Notes: generated from the letters alone by a model not told the origin. A stretch of DNA of 12,618 bases from Treponema sp. (GCA_031258265.1 JAIRNB010000030.1:1-12618), one strand, 5' to 3'; positions 1 through 6,491 are shown, counted from the stretch's first letter. Made by a program: numbers and translations.

Positions 1-527
1 AGGGCGGCGGCGGCGATATAAAACACGGGGTGTTTTTTGAATTTTACCACCAGGAAAAACAGCAGCCCAAAGAGAACCAGTTCCCGCCAGCGCAGGGCCT
101 GGTACCAGAGTTTCCAGCCGCTCTGATACAGGGACACGGCGATGGCGGAAAAGGCCGCCGCCGAGAGGAGTCCCGCCCCGGCGGGCCGGAAACCGGCAAA
201 CAGGGCGGCCACGGTTTTACTCTCCTTAAAAGCCATAAGAACCCGGGCGATAATCACAATGATGATGATTGAAGGGGCCATCAGGCCCAGGGCGGCGGCA
301 AAGGCTCCGGGAATTCCGGCAAAGTGGAAGCCCGTATAGGCCGAAAGGTTGACCCCGATGGCGCCGGGCAGAGACTGGGCCACGGCCAGCATGTTTCCCA
401 CGTCTTCCCGGCTTAGTTGTTCATAGGCGTCCGCCATCTCGTAAAGGAAGGGCAGAGTCGCGTAACCCCCGCCGATGGAAAATAAGCCAATCCGGAAAAA
501 CCGGGCAAAGAGGAGAAGCGGATTCAT
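1..527 (-). CDS. Chromate transporter (CHR family), half-size subunit, 3' end outside the window
   Basis: About 175 codons are visible and the reading frame is open to the window edge, so the C-terminus is missing. The protein starts MNPLLLFARFFRIGLFSIGG and continues with GGYATLP, the amphipathic opening and glycine motif typical of CHR transporters. A later AVAQSLPGAIGVNLSAYTG segment matches the conserved family motif of that region. Hydrophobic segments follow, consistent with a multi-helix inner-membrane protein. The ATG at 527 is preceded by GGAGAGGGG and overlaps the stop of the upstream CHR gene as ATGA (527-524), so the two are probably translationally coupled. Paired short CHR genes usually act together as a heterodimer; family members export chromate or related anions, but the true substrate here cannot be read from sequence. 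Family call is firm, substrate is not. Confidence 0.9.
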   Translation of the reverse strand, partial: MNPLLLFARFFRIGLFSIGGGYATLPFLYEMADAYEQLSREDVGNMLAVAQSLPGAIGVNLSAYTGFHFAGIPGAFAAALGLMAPSIIIIVIIARVLMAFKESKTVAALFAGFRPAGAGLLSAAAFSAIAVSLYQSGWKLWYQALRWRELVLFGLLFFLVVKFKKHPVFYIAAAA

Positions 528-1138
528 GTCTGCCCCTCTCCGGGTTTATCCGGCGCGGAAGCCCCGGGTGGGGAATTTCGCTCCGCCGGCGCGGGGCGGT
601 TGTCCGCCGGTTTTTGCCTGAAAACCAGGAGCCCCGAAAGGCCGGCGGCGGCGATCAGCAGCATGGGGGATACCCCCCACACCGCGGAAAGGGTAAAGGC
701 GATAAGCCATATAACCACGGCCTTTTTGTTTTTGAAGACACCCTTGACCAGTTTTATGACCGTATCCACGATCAGGGCGCAGACCGCCACCCGGATTCCG
801 GTGAAGGCGTGTTTGATTACCGGAAGATCGGCGAAACCGGCAAGGAAAATCGCCAGTACGGTGATGCAGCCTGCTCCGGGCAGCACAAAACCCAGGGTTG
901 CCAGAATCCCCCCCAGGGGCCCCTTGCGTTTGCAGCCGACAAAGGTGGAAAGGTTCACCGCGATGATGCCGGGGGTAATTTGGGCGATGGTGTAGTAGTT
1001 CATCACCTCGTCCATACTGACCCAGCCCTTCTTGTTGATCAGTTCCCGCTCTACCACGGGGATCATGGCGTAACCCCCGCCAAAGGTAAGGACCCCCATT
1101 TTAAGAAAGACGGTAAAAAGTTCCAGATATTCTTTCAG
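524..1138 (-). CDS. Chromate transporter (CHR family), half-size subunit, probable CTG start
   Basis: The protein carries the CHR opening LTFGGGYAMIPVVERELI and the second conserved motif AQITPGIIAVNLSTFVG, followed by several hydrophobic helices and a charged, proline-rich C-terminal tail. The first ATG (1097-1099) would cut the first helix short and has no Shine-Dalgarno. Upstream in frame, back to the aspS stop, there is no ATG, GTG or TTG. A CTG at 1136-1138 lies 7 bases after GGGAGG and restores the usual N-terminus (LKEYLELFTVFLKMG), giving about 204 residues; I chose it for that reason. The gene lies 63 bases after aspS on the same strand and overlaps the next CHR gene by four bases, so the three genes are probably co-transcribed. 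If CTG is rejected, the minimal gene is 524-1099. Confidence 0.88.
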   Translation of the reverse strand: MKEYLELFTVFLKMGVLTFGGGYAMIPVVERELINKKGWVSMDEVMNYYTIAQITPGIIAVNLSTFVGCKRKGPLGGILATLGFVLPGAGCITVLAIFLAGFADLPVIKHAFTGIRVAVCALIVDTVIKLVKGVFKNKKAVVIWLIAFTLSAVWGVSPMLLIAAAGLSGLLVFRQKPADNRPAPAERNSPPGASAPDKPGEGQT

Positions 1139-1146
1139 GAAAGCGC

Positions 1147-1152
1147 CTCCCG
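1147..1152 (-). promoter_or_regulatory. Ribosome binding site deciding the CTG start of the first CHR gene
   Basis: On the minus strand GGGAGG is followed by 7 bases and then CTG. No comparable purine run precedes the downstream ATG at 1099. Confidence 0.5.
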
Positions 1153-1201
1153 GCAGTCTGCCATACCTGTAGATTTTTGCGTTATATGGCGCAGCCTCCG
1201 G

Positions 1202-3049
1202 TTACCCCTTGTTTTCATCTTTTATGGCCAAATGAAGCTCGTCAAGCTGTTTTTGGTCGATTTTTCCGGGGCTGTCGTCCAGGGGACTCTGGGCAAAGGA
1301 ATTTTTGGGGAAGGCGATAACCTCTTTGATCGTGGTTTCCCCCGCCATGATCATGACCAGGCGGTCCAAGCCGGGGGCGATGCCGCCGTGGGGCGGGGCA
1401 CCGTACTTAAAGGCTTCGGTAAGAAAACCGAAACGGCGTTCCGCCTCGGCGCTGTCAAAGCCTGCGATTTTGAAGATCCGTTTTTGCAGTTCCGGATCGT
1501 GGATTCTGATGGACCCGGAGGCAAGCTCAACGCCGTTGAGTACAAGGTCGTAAAGATCCCCCTTAACGGAGCCGGGATCAGCCTCCATGGTGTCATGGTA
1601 CTTTTCCTGGGGCCAGGTGAACAGGTGATGGGCCGCCTCCCATCGTTTCTCCTCGCTGTTGAATTCAAACATGGGGAAATCCACGATCCAGACAAATTCA
1701 AAACGGGGCTTGCCGTCCGGTCCCGGCCCGGTAAGTTTAAGATCCCGGCCCAGCTTGGAACGGACCGCCCCCAGGGCGGTGTTGGCGATGTTCCGCCGGG
1801 GGTCGGCCACAAGGAGGATCAGGTCTCCGGGACCCGCTTCCAGGGCGGAGATAATCGCCGCTCCCTGGGCCGCGAAAAAGCGGGAGACCCCCCCCTCCAG
1901 GGCCGGGTTTGGCCCCGCCGCCACTTTCATCCAGGCCATTCCCTTTGCCTTGTAGATCTTGGCCTGGGCCTCAAGTTCCTCGATCTGTTTACGGGAATAG
2001 GGGCCGCCCATCAGGGCCGCGGGAAGCACCAGGGCCTTAACCGCCCCCCCGCCGCTATTCCCCTTGGCGGAGCGGTCCGCCTCCCCCTGGCTTAGGGCGT
2101 CCTTGAAAGCCTGAAAATCCCCGGTCTCCGCAAAGGGACTAAAATCCCGCAGGGGCAGTTCAAAGCGCAGGTCCGGTTTATCGCTGCCGTAGCGTTCCTG
2201 CGCTTCCTCCCAGGTAAGACGCCGGAATTTTGCGGGGAGTTCAAAGCCCAGAGTCTTTTTGAACACATGCCCCATGAGCCCTTCGGTCATCGAAAGCACA
2301 TCCTCCCGGTCCACAAAGGACATCTCAATATCTATCTGGGTAAACTCAGGCTGCCGGTCCCCCCTGGCGTCTTCGTCCCGGTAACAGCGGGCAATCTGGA
2401 AATATTTGTCAAAACCCCCGGCCATCAGAAGCTGCTTGTAAAGCTGGGGACTCTGGGGCAGGGCGTAGAACTTGCCCGGATACAGGCGGGAGGGAACCAG
2501 GTAGTCCCTGGCCCCTTCGGGGGTCGATCTGATGAAGGTGGGGGTTTCGATTTCGTAGAAGCCCTGGCCGGTCATCCATTCGCGGACCGCGAAACTTACC
2601 TCGCTTCGCAGGCGGATACGGTTCTGCATCCCCGCGGAACGCAGGTCCAGGTAACGGTACTTGAGCCGCAGGTCTTCCCCGGCGTTACTCTCGTCCCCAA
2701 TTTGAAAGGGAAGAATTTCGCATCGGTTCAGGATGGCAAGCCGCTTCACCAGGACTTCGATCTCCCCGGTATCCATACCGGGGTTTACCATATCCGCCGG
2801 CCGTTCCCTGACCAGCCCTTCCAGGGCGATACAGAATTCATTCCGCAGTTCCGCCGTTACCGCCTTGAGTTCCGCCGGCGCGTCTTCATCTATTACTGCC
2901 TGGGTAACGCCATAGCGATCCCGCAGGTTAATAAAGGATATGCCGCCGTGATCCCGTTTCCGGTTCACCCAGCCGTTCAAGACAACTGTCCTGCCGGCAT
3001 CGGCCTTCCGCAGGGCGCCGCAGCCGGTGGTCCGTTTCATCAATTCCAT
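1202..3049 (-). CDS. aspS: Aspartyl-tRNA synthetase, bacterial type
   Basis: This class IIb synthetase charges tRNA-Asp with aspartate in the cytoplasm. In order it shows an N-terminal OB-fold anticodon-binding domain (about residues 18-105, LNGWVNRKRDHGG), the flipping-loop region with TPEGARDYLVPSR, motif 2 (CYRDEDARGDRQPEFTQIDI, near residue 220), the bacterial GAD insertion in the middle, and motif 3 (GGIAPGLDRLVMIM, near residue 560). At 615 residues it is slightly longer than the usual ~590. A GTG at 3058 is in frame, but AAGG would then touch the start codon; the ATG at 3049 has AGAAGG at 8-base spacing, so I chose it. His34 in RDHGG matches the residue reported in non-discriminating AspRS enzymes, where E. 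coli has Leu. Two CHR genes follow on the same strand. No clear promoter was found upstream. Confidence 0.97.
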   Translation of the reverse strand: MELMKRTTGCGALRKADAGRTVVLNGWVNRKRDHGGISFINLRDRYGVTQAVIDEDAPAELKAVTAELRNEFCIALEGLVRERPADMVNPGMDTGEIEVLVKRLAILNRCEILPFQIGDESNAGEDLRLKYRYLDLRSAGMQNRIRLRSEVSFAVREWMTGQGFYEIETPTFIRSTPEGARDYLVPSRLYPGKFYALPQSPQLYKQLLMAGGFDKYFQIARCYRDEDARGDRQPEFTQIDIEMSFVDREDVLSMTEGLMGHVFKKTLGFELPAKFRRLTWEEAQERYGSDKPDLRFELPLRDFSPFAETGDFQAFKDALSQGEADRSAKGNSGGGAVKALVLPAALMGGPYSRKQIEELEAQAKIYKAKGMAWMKVAAGPNPALEGGVSRFFAAQGAAIISALEAGPGDLILLVADPRRNIANTALGAVRSKLGRDLKLTGPGPDGKPRFEFVWIVDFPMFEFNSEEKRWEAAHHLFTWPQEKYHDTMEADPGSVKGDLYDLVLNGVELASGSIRIHDPELQKRIFKIAGFDSAEAERRFGFLTEAFKYGAPPHGGIAPGLDRLVMIMAGETTIKEVIAFPKNSFAQSPLDDSPGKIDQKQLDELHLAIKDENKG

Positions 3050-3153
3050 GAATTCCACCTTCTAAAACACGAATAAATTATGGCATAGCAAGCATTTAAT
3101 GTCGCTTTCAAAGGGACAATGGACTCAATATACTCCGGGGACAGAATCTATTC

Positions 3154-3159
3154 TATAAT
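3154..3159 (+). promoter_or_regulatory. Candidate -10 element (TATAAT) for the UPF0158-GNAT gene
   Basis: A perfect TATAAT lies 77 bases before the start codon in the gap between divergent genes. No good -35 hexamer is present at 16-18 bases upstream, so an activator or another context would be needed. A small palindrome, AGAAT-CT-ATTCT (3144-3155), overlaps its upstream edge and could be an operator. The -10 is visible; its use is inference. Confidence 0.4.
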
Positions 3160-3160
3160 G

Positions 3161-3194
3161 AATGAAAACCGGAACAACAAATGAAAACCGGAAC
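3161..3194 (+). repeat. Two-copy direct repeat, 19-base period
   Basis: AATGAAAACCGGAAC occurs at 3161-3175 and again at 3180-3194. It lies just downstream of the TATAAT box, so it would be at the start of the transcript or an operator overlapping the start site. Confidence 0.7.
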
Positions 3195-3215
3195 CGGCCC
3201 GATGGTCCCGGCCGG
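3194..3215 (+). other. Leader hairpin upstream of the UPF0158-GNAT start
   Basis: CCGGCC (3194-3199) pairs perfectly with GGCCGG (3210-3215) around a 10-base loop. It ends about 11 bases before the GGAGG ribosome binding site at 3227-3231. It may affect translation or mRNA stability, which is inference. Confidence 0.4.
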
Positions 3216-3235
3216 CTGTTAATCTCGGAGGAATC

Positions 3236-4165
3236 ATGCAATTTGAGTTGAGTGAGGCGCTCATCAAGGATCTGCTTTTTTCGATGGAAGATCAGATGGG
3301 GAATTTTCTCCTGGACACCCGGGAGGGGGTGATCATCGGTGAGGAGGATGACGAGTTTGATCAGGTAAAAGATGATGATGAGGACCGTTATATTTCCCTG
3401 CCCGGCTGGGATTCCTCGGACGGTTTTAGGCTGATGGAACATTTCGCGGCGGGCCTGCGGAATCCGTCTATCCGGGATGAACTGGCGAGGGCTCTTAACC
3501 GGGGCAAGGGGGTGTTCCGGGCCTTTAAGGATATTATTTCCCGCTACCCGGAAACAGAAAAACTGTGGTTTAGTTTTAAAGAACGGGGCATGAGGCGGGA
3601 AATTCTGCACTGGTACAACGCCCTGCGGGAACAGTGGGGGCTTGACCGGATTGGGCTTGAGCCGGAAGAAACAGGAGACCTGGTGCTGGAGGATTTCCGT
3701 TTTCGCCTTTCCATGGACAGCGACAAAGAGGCCGCCGCCGCCCTTCACCGGGACTGCATCGAGGAGATGCGGAACTACGCGATGGAACAGGGTTTGGGGG
3801 CGGTCTATCAGGAAAGCCATTGCCGGGCCGAATGGGCATGGTCTTTTCCCGGCGATCTATCCCTGGCCGTGGAGACCGGAAGCGGGGATTTTGCCGGTTA
3901 TATTGCCGCGTCCCGGCAGGGTAATGTCCTGCGAATCCATGCCCTTGAAGTACGGAGCGAGTACCGGGGTTTGGGAATTGGGGAGGATCTTTTGGCCCGG
4001 TTTATCGAAGAGGCCCGGCGGCAATTTACCGCCAAAACAGGGGCTAGGACGGCCTTTCAAATTCTTATTGATCTTCCCATGGGAAGCGAGGGTTTTTCCC
4101 AGGTACTCTACCGGGACTCCTTCAAAACCTACGCCGTCCGCTATTGTTTTAAGGCGGATGTTTAA
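3236..4165 (+). CDS. UPF0158 domain fused to a GNAT-family N-acetyltransferase
   Basis: The protein has 309 residues and two parts. Residues 1-150 resemble UPF0158 (PF03682): an acidic early segment, then the pattern ending in LNRGKGVFRAFKDII, a spaced WFSFKERGMRREILHWYN, and a short linker. The function of UPF0158 is unknown. Residues ~155-305 look like a GNAT acetyltransferase: the acetyl-CoA motif A is ALEVRSEYRGLGIGEDLLAR, with the R-G-L-G-I-G pyrophosphate-binding loop around residues 244-249, followed by a helix and the usual late beta strands (VLYRDSFKTYAVRYCF). The substrate is unknown. GGAGG lies 4 bases before the ATG. The gene stands alone between two minus-strand units. Its transcript leader holds a direct repeat and a hairpin. 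The GNAT call is firm, the UPF0158 call good. Confidence 0.85.
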   Translation: MQFELSEALIKDLLFSMEDQMGNFLLDTREGVIIGEEDDEFDQVKDDDEDRYISLPGWDSSDGFRLMEHFAAGLRNPSIRDELARALNRGKGVFRAFKDIISRYPETEKLWFSFKERGMRREILHWYNALREQWGLDRIGLEPEETGDLVLEDFRFRLSMDSDKEAAAALHRDCIEEMRNYAMEQGLGAVYQESHCRAEWAWSFPGDLSLAVETGSGDFAGYIAASRQGNVLRIHALEVRSEYRGLGIGEDLLARFIEEARRQFTAKTGARTAFQILIDLPMGSEGFSQVLYRDSFKTYAVRYCFKADV

Positions 4166-4183
4166 GGCATCGGCATTTACCCT

Positions 4184-4219
4184 CCGGCGTTTTGTCATGG
4201 ATACTTATGCGCCGGTTTT
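4184..4219 (+). terminator. Possible weak terminator after the UPF0158-GNAT gene
   Basis: CCGGCG (4184-4189) pairs with CGCCGG (4210-4215) and is followed by TTTT. The 20-base loop and the short T run make this weak. Confidence 0.3.
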
Positions 4220-4256
4220 GGACTAATTTCTTCCGCGGCTGCGCTGGCCGGCATGG

Positions 4257-4276
4257 GGCTTAGCTAAAGCTAAGCC
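4257..4276. other. Perfect 8-bp hairpin with TAAA loop
   Basis: GGCTTAGC (4257-4264), loop TAAA, GCTAAGCC (4269-4276). No T run follows, so it is not a classical terminator. Confidence 0.6.
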
Positions 4277-4472
4277 GCATTTGCCCAATATCTGGGGAAT
4301 TTACCGGCGCTATGCGGTGCTGCATTATCTAATATACAGCCTTCGGCTGCTCTTATCGCGCAAGGGATTGGAGGGGCCCGAAGGGGCCACCGCAGCCCCG
4401 CCGGAGGCGGGACGAGGAGGCCGGAGCGGGTAAGGGACCCGCGGAGCCCCGGAAAGCCCGGTTTTTGCGGGC
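4257..4472. other. Gene-free stretch packed with short GC-rich hairpins
   Basis: The 370 bases between 4166 and 4535 contain no convincing gene. Within 4257-4472 I see six short perfect stems: 4257-4276 (8 bp), 4337-4349 (CAGCC-TTC-GGCTG), 4375-4388 (GGCCC-GAAG-GGGCC), 4397-4411 (CCCGCC-GGA-GGCGGG), 4426-4442 (GCGGGT-AAGG-GACCCGC, 6 bp) and 4456-4472 (GCCCG, 7-base loop, CGGGC). In GC-rich DNA some stems are expected by chance, but this density and the tight loops stand out. It could be a structured RNA, a dispersed repeat or a decayed mobile element; nothing in the sequence decides between these. Confidence 0.4.
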
Positions 4473-4503
4473 ACACAAAAATGCGCCCAAACATAAACAA
4501 ACG

Positions 4504-4544
4504 AAAAAAATAAACGCTGGTCCCCGCGCCGGTCTTTAGCGTTT
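4504..4544 (-). terminator. Rho-independent terminator overlapping the TPR gene stop codon
   Basis: On the minus strand AAACGCT (4544-4538) pairs with AGCGTTT (4518-4512), with a small CCG-gcg-CGG stem in the loop, and is followed by A and seven T. The 5' arm contains the last two codons and the first bases of the TAA stop of the TPR gene. Confidence 0.75.
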
Positions 4545-6005
4545 CTGGGAGGCGGCAATCGCCGATGCCTTGGTATCCACGGTGTTAAGGATAGAGGAAA
4601 GCCGGTCCTTTTCGATAAGATCGATAAGCCGGGCTTCGGTGTAGCGTTTAGCCTCTTCGGTAAAAGAACCCACGGTAATGCAGACGCCCTTGCCCGCCTT
4701 GACCTCTTTAAGGTGGGAGTGGAAGTCCCGGACAATAAGTTCCCCGATGGAACCCTGGGTGCGGATAAACCGGAACATAATAACATCGGACCACTTGGGG
4801 GTATCCACTTCGGCCTGAATGTCCGCCCATTCGTTTTTGTTTACCTGGATATTGGTGATCTTGGTTTTCGCTTTAGGGAAGTAGGTCATGACGATCTTGC
4901 GGCACAGGGCAACAAAATCCGCCGAAGGGGCCATAAGGTATATCTGGAGGTTCCGGTTGGCGTTGAGTTCCTGGTACTTACCGATGAGCATACCCACATC
5001 CTTGTACTGGGGGGTTTCACTCTGGATAAGCTTTAAAAGGGGCAGGGCCCTCCCAATATCGTTCTTGTCAAGGTACACCCGGGCCAACTTATAGCGAAGT
5101 TCCACCAAAATATCGGGCTTAACATTCTGATGCCGCAGCCCTATCTCAAAATCCTGGATAGCCGCATCCGCCTGGTGTTGTTCCAGGTTGATAGTACCGG
5201 AAAGGAGGCAGGCCTGGGGCCCCATAACGGGGTCCGCCCGCATGTGGTTAAAAAGCCGCAGGGCCTGTTCCGCCTGATTCGCCTCGTAATAACATTCCGC
5301 CAGGATAAAGAGGGATTCCTTGTCATCCGGGGCCAGGTCTATGGCCTTACGGATATAGTTCATCGCATCCTTGGCCTTTTTCACCCGGAACAGGGAATGT
5401 CCCAGGCTGCGGAGGACCGCGGGACTCTCTGGGTCCTGTTTCCGGGCCTGGTCTAAAAGCTGGATAGCCTTTTCGTAATTTTTCCGCTGAAATTCCAGGT
5501 AGCCCAGGTTGTAATTCACCTCAAAGTTGTCCTGCCGGAAGGTCCGGGCGGTGGAAAGACCCCGGTAAGCCTCGTTGACCATGTTAAGCTTCAGCGCCGC
5601 AATACCGTAACGCAGATTCACCTCAAATTCATCAATCCCCGAGTTTCCCCCCGCCATTTCGACAAGACTCTCGTAAGTCTTCATGGCATCGGGCCAGGAT
5701 TCCTCCTGGAAGTAAATATCCCCCATCTCCTCCAGGGCGCGGGGGTCCCGGGGATTCTGGCTGAGCCGTTTGGCAGCGCTCCGTAAAACAGAATCCCGCC
5801 CCCGGACCCGCCGCCGGCTTGAAGCCCCATCCTTCCCCCGTCCCACGATCGCCATGAAAACTATTATCACCACCGCCAAGCCAATAACCGCGATAAGAAT
5901 GGGGAGAATAGACATCATGAACATATTATCGGCAATATCAGGACCCTTCTTCAACCAGCTTACAGGGGACAGATATACCCAGCCGGGTGAGTCAAAACGA
6001 CCCAT
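4536..6005 (-). CDS. Membrane-anchored TPR protein with a degenerate Mrr-type nuclease-fold C-terminus
   Basis: The protein has up to 489 residues. One membrane helix (about 33-55, ILPILIAVIGLAVVIIVF) is followed by a basic stretch (SSRRRVRGR), suggesting an N-terminal anchor with the bulk in the cytoplasm. Residues ~73-330 form a series of tetratricopeptide repeats (NYNLGYLEFQRKNYEKAIQL; LFILAECYYEANQAEQALRL), a protein-binding scaffold. Residues ~375-470 resemble the Mrr restriction-endonuclease-like fold: the late pattern GKGVCITVGSFTEEAKRYTE plus LIDLIEKDRL is characteristic. However, where active Mrr enzymes have Q-x-K this protein reads IMFRF, so it is probably not catalytic. The start is uncertain: the ATG at 6005 has no clear ribosome site and the first 27 codons have weak GC at third positions. 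ATG codons at 5924, 5918 or 5915 would put the helix directly at the N-terminus. TPR call firm, Mrr call moderate. Confidence 0.88.
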   Translation of the reverse strand: MGRFDSPGWVYLSPVSWLKKGPDIADNMFMMSILPILIAVIGLAVVIIVFMAIVGRGKDGASSRRRVRGRDSVLRSAAKRLSQNPRDPRALEEMGDIYFQEESWPDAMKTYESLVEMAGGNSGIDEFEVNLRYGIAALKLNMVNEAYRGLSTARTFRQDNFEVNYNLGYLEFQRKNYEKAIQLLDQARKQDPESPAVLRSLGHSLFRVKKAKDAMNYIRKAIDLAPDDKESLFILAECYYEANQAEQALRLFNHMRADPVMGPQACLLSGTINLEQHQADAAIQDFEIGLRHQNVKPDILVELRYKLARVYLDKNDIGRALPLLKLIQSETPQYKDVGMLIGKYQELNANRNLQIYLMAPSADFVALCRKIVMTYFPKAKTKITNIQVNKNEWADIQAEVDTPKWSDVIMFRFIRTQGSIGELIVRDFHSHLKEVKAGKGVCITVGSFTEEAKRYTEARLIDLIEKDRLSSILNTVDTKASAIAASQKR

Positions 6006-6139
6006 AGCCCGCCGGAATTTCGGGGAAATCTCCTATTCCCCACAGGGTAAAGGGGGGGAGCGCCGCCAACCGAATAATAGCGGGCAACGGCTCCGGTAAA
6101 GCTTTTTTTGACGCTGCTCCCCCTCGCTTCGAAGTCCTC

Positions 6140-6184
6140 GGGACAAACTCTCAGGGTAAACCAGGGGTTTACCCAAGTTTGCCC
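6140..6184. other. Strong composite hairpin
   Basis: The inner stem GGGTAAACC (6154-6162), loop AGG, GGTTTACCC (6166-6174) is perfect over 9 bp. Outside it, CAAACT (6144-6149) pairs with AGTTTG (6176-6181), and GGG (6140-6142) with CCC (6182-6184). That is 18 base pairs with one asymmetric internal loop and a bulged A. No T run follows on either strand. Confidence 0.6.
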
Positions 6185-6242
6185 CTGCGGTCTTCTCCGC
6201 TACCCCCTCTATGGGTTCCCCGCTTCCATAAGGCCCTTGCCG

Positions 6243-6261
6243 GCGGGGGAAACTTCCCCGC
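6243..6261. other. Hairpin upstream of the tandem repeat
   Basis: GCGGGG (6243-6248) pairs with CCCCGC (6256-6261) around the loop GAAACTT, five bases before the first repeat unit. Confidence 0.45.
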
Positions 6262-6265
6262 ATGG

Positions 6266-6308
6266 GTTCATCCGGGCCGTGTTCATTCGGCGTGTTCATT
6301 CGGGCCGT
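6266..6308 (+). repeat. Three tandem repeat units abutting a -35 box (operator-like)
   Basis: The units are GTTCATCCGGGCCGT (6266-6280), GTTCATTCGGCGT (6281-6293) and GTTCATTCGGGCCGT (6294-6308), with no bases between them. The last T is also the first T of the TTGACA at 6308. Direct repeats touching a -35 are a usual layout for a regulator binding site; the regulator is unknown. Confidence 0.65.
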
Positions 6309-6336
6309 TGACAAAGGGCCAAAGGAAACCTAAATT
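6308..6336 (+). promoter_or_regulatory. Promoter P1 of the envelope operon
   Basis: TTGACA (6308-6313), exactly 17 bases, TAAATT (6331-6336). The -35 is perfect and the -10 matches four of six. Confidence 0.6.
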
Positions 6337-6338
6337 CT

Positions 6339-6367
6339 TTGAAACATTGTGGTAAATCGCCGATAAT
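6339..6367 (+). promoter_or_regulatory. Promoter P2 of the envelope operon
   Basis: TTGAAA (6339-6344), exactly 17 bases, GATAAT (6362-6367); each hexamer matches five of six. The start would be near 6374, leaving a leader of about 118 bases. Confidence 0.65.
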
Positions 6368-6440
6368 TAAGATGGCCGGCCCCTAAAACCCGGGCCCGGT
6401 AAGCTTTTTACCCCCCGATTCATTGGTTTTTGACTGTTGG

Positions 6441-6457
6441 CTTCCGGTTGCCGGAGG
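6441..6457 (+). other. Leader hairpin upstream of the LysM gene
   Basis: CTTCCGG, loop TTG, CCGGAGG forms a 7-bp stem including one T-G pair, ending 20 bases before the ribosome binding site. It lies inside the transcript of both promoters. Confidence 0.4.
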
Positions 6458-6477
6458 GGGCTGGGGCTTTGTGGTAT

Positions 6478-6483
6478 AAGGAG
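6478..6483 (+). promoter_or_regulatory. Ribosome binding site of the LysM gene
   Basis: AAGGAG followed by 8 bases and ATG at 6492; it fixes this start. Confidence 0.8.
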
Positions 6484-6491
6484 CAAAAGCG

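Larger units (their letters stand above)
6006..6491. other. Divergent intergenic regulatory region
   Basis: This 486-base gap separates the minus-strand TPR gene from the plus-strand envelope operon. I see no gene in it: reading frames on both strands lack recognisable protein or ribosome sites. It holds two hairpins (6140-6184, 6243-6261), a three-unit repeat (6266-6308), two tandem promoters and a leader hairpin, listed separately. Confidence 0.7.

Noticed and set aside
614..2095. A 493-codon plus-strand open frame across the CHR and aspS genes
   Set aside because: It lies antisense to two well-recognised genes, has no domain-like pattern and no ribosome site; long mirror frames are expected in GC-rich genes.
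2267..3076. A 269-codon plus-strand frame opposite the aspS 5' half
   Set aside because: It is the antisense shadow of conserved aspS motifs.
3118..3820. Minus-strand frame opposite the UPF0158-GNAT gene
   Set aside because: It is antisense to a gene with clear UPF0158 and GNAT motifs and a good ribosome site.
4257..4472. CRISPR array
   Set aside because: The hairpins differ in sequence and spacing; there is no repeated direct unit with regular spacers.
6140..6184. GGTAAACC-containing hairpin as part of an RNase P RNA
   Set aside because: The match is only a short string; other conserved RNase P segments are not found around it.
6033..6314. A 93-codon minus-strand frame in the divergent region
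   Set aside because: Its start lies in the tandem repeat, it crosses the strong hairpin, has no ribosome site and no domain pattern.
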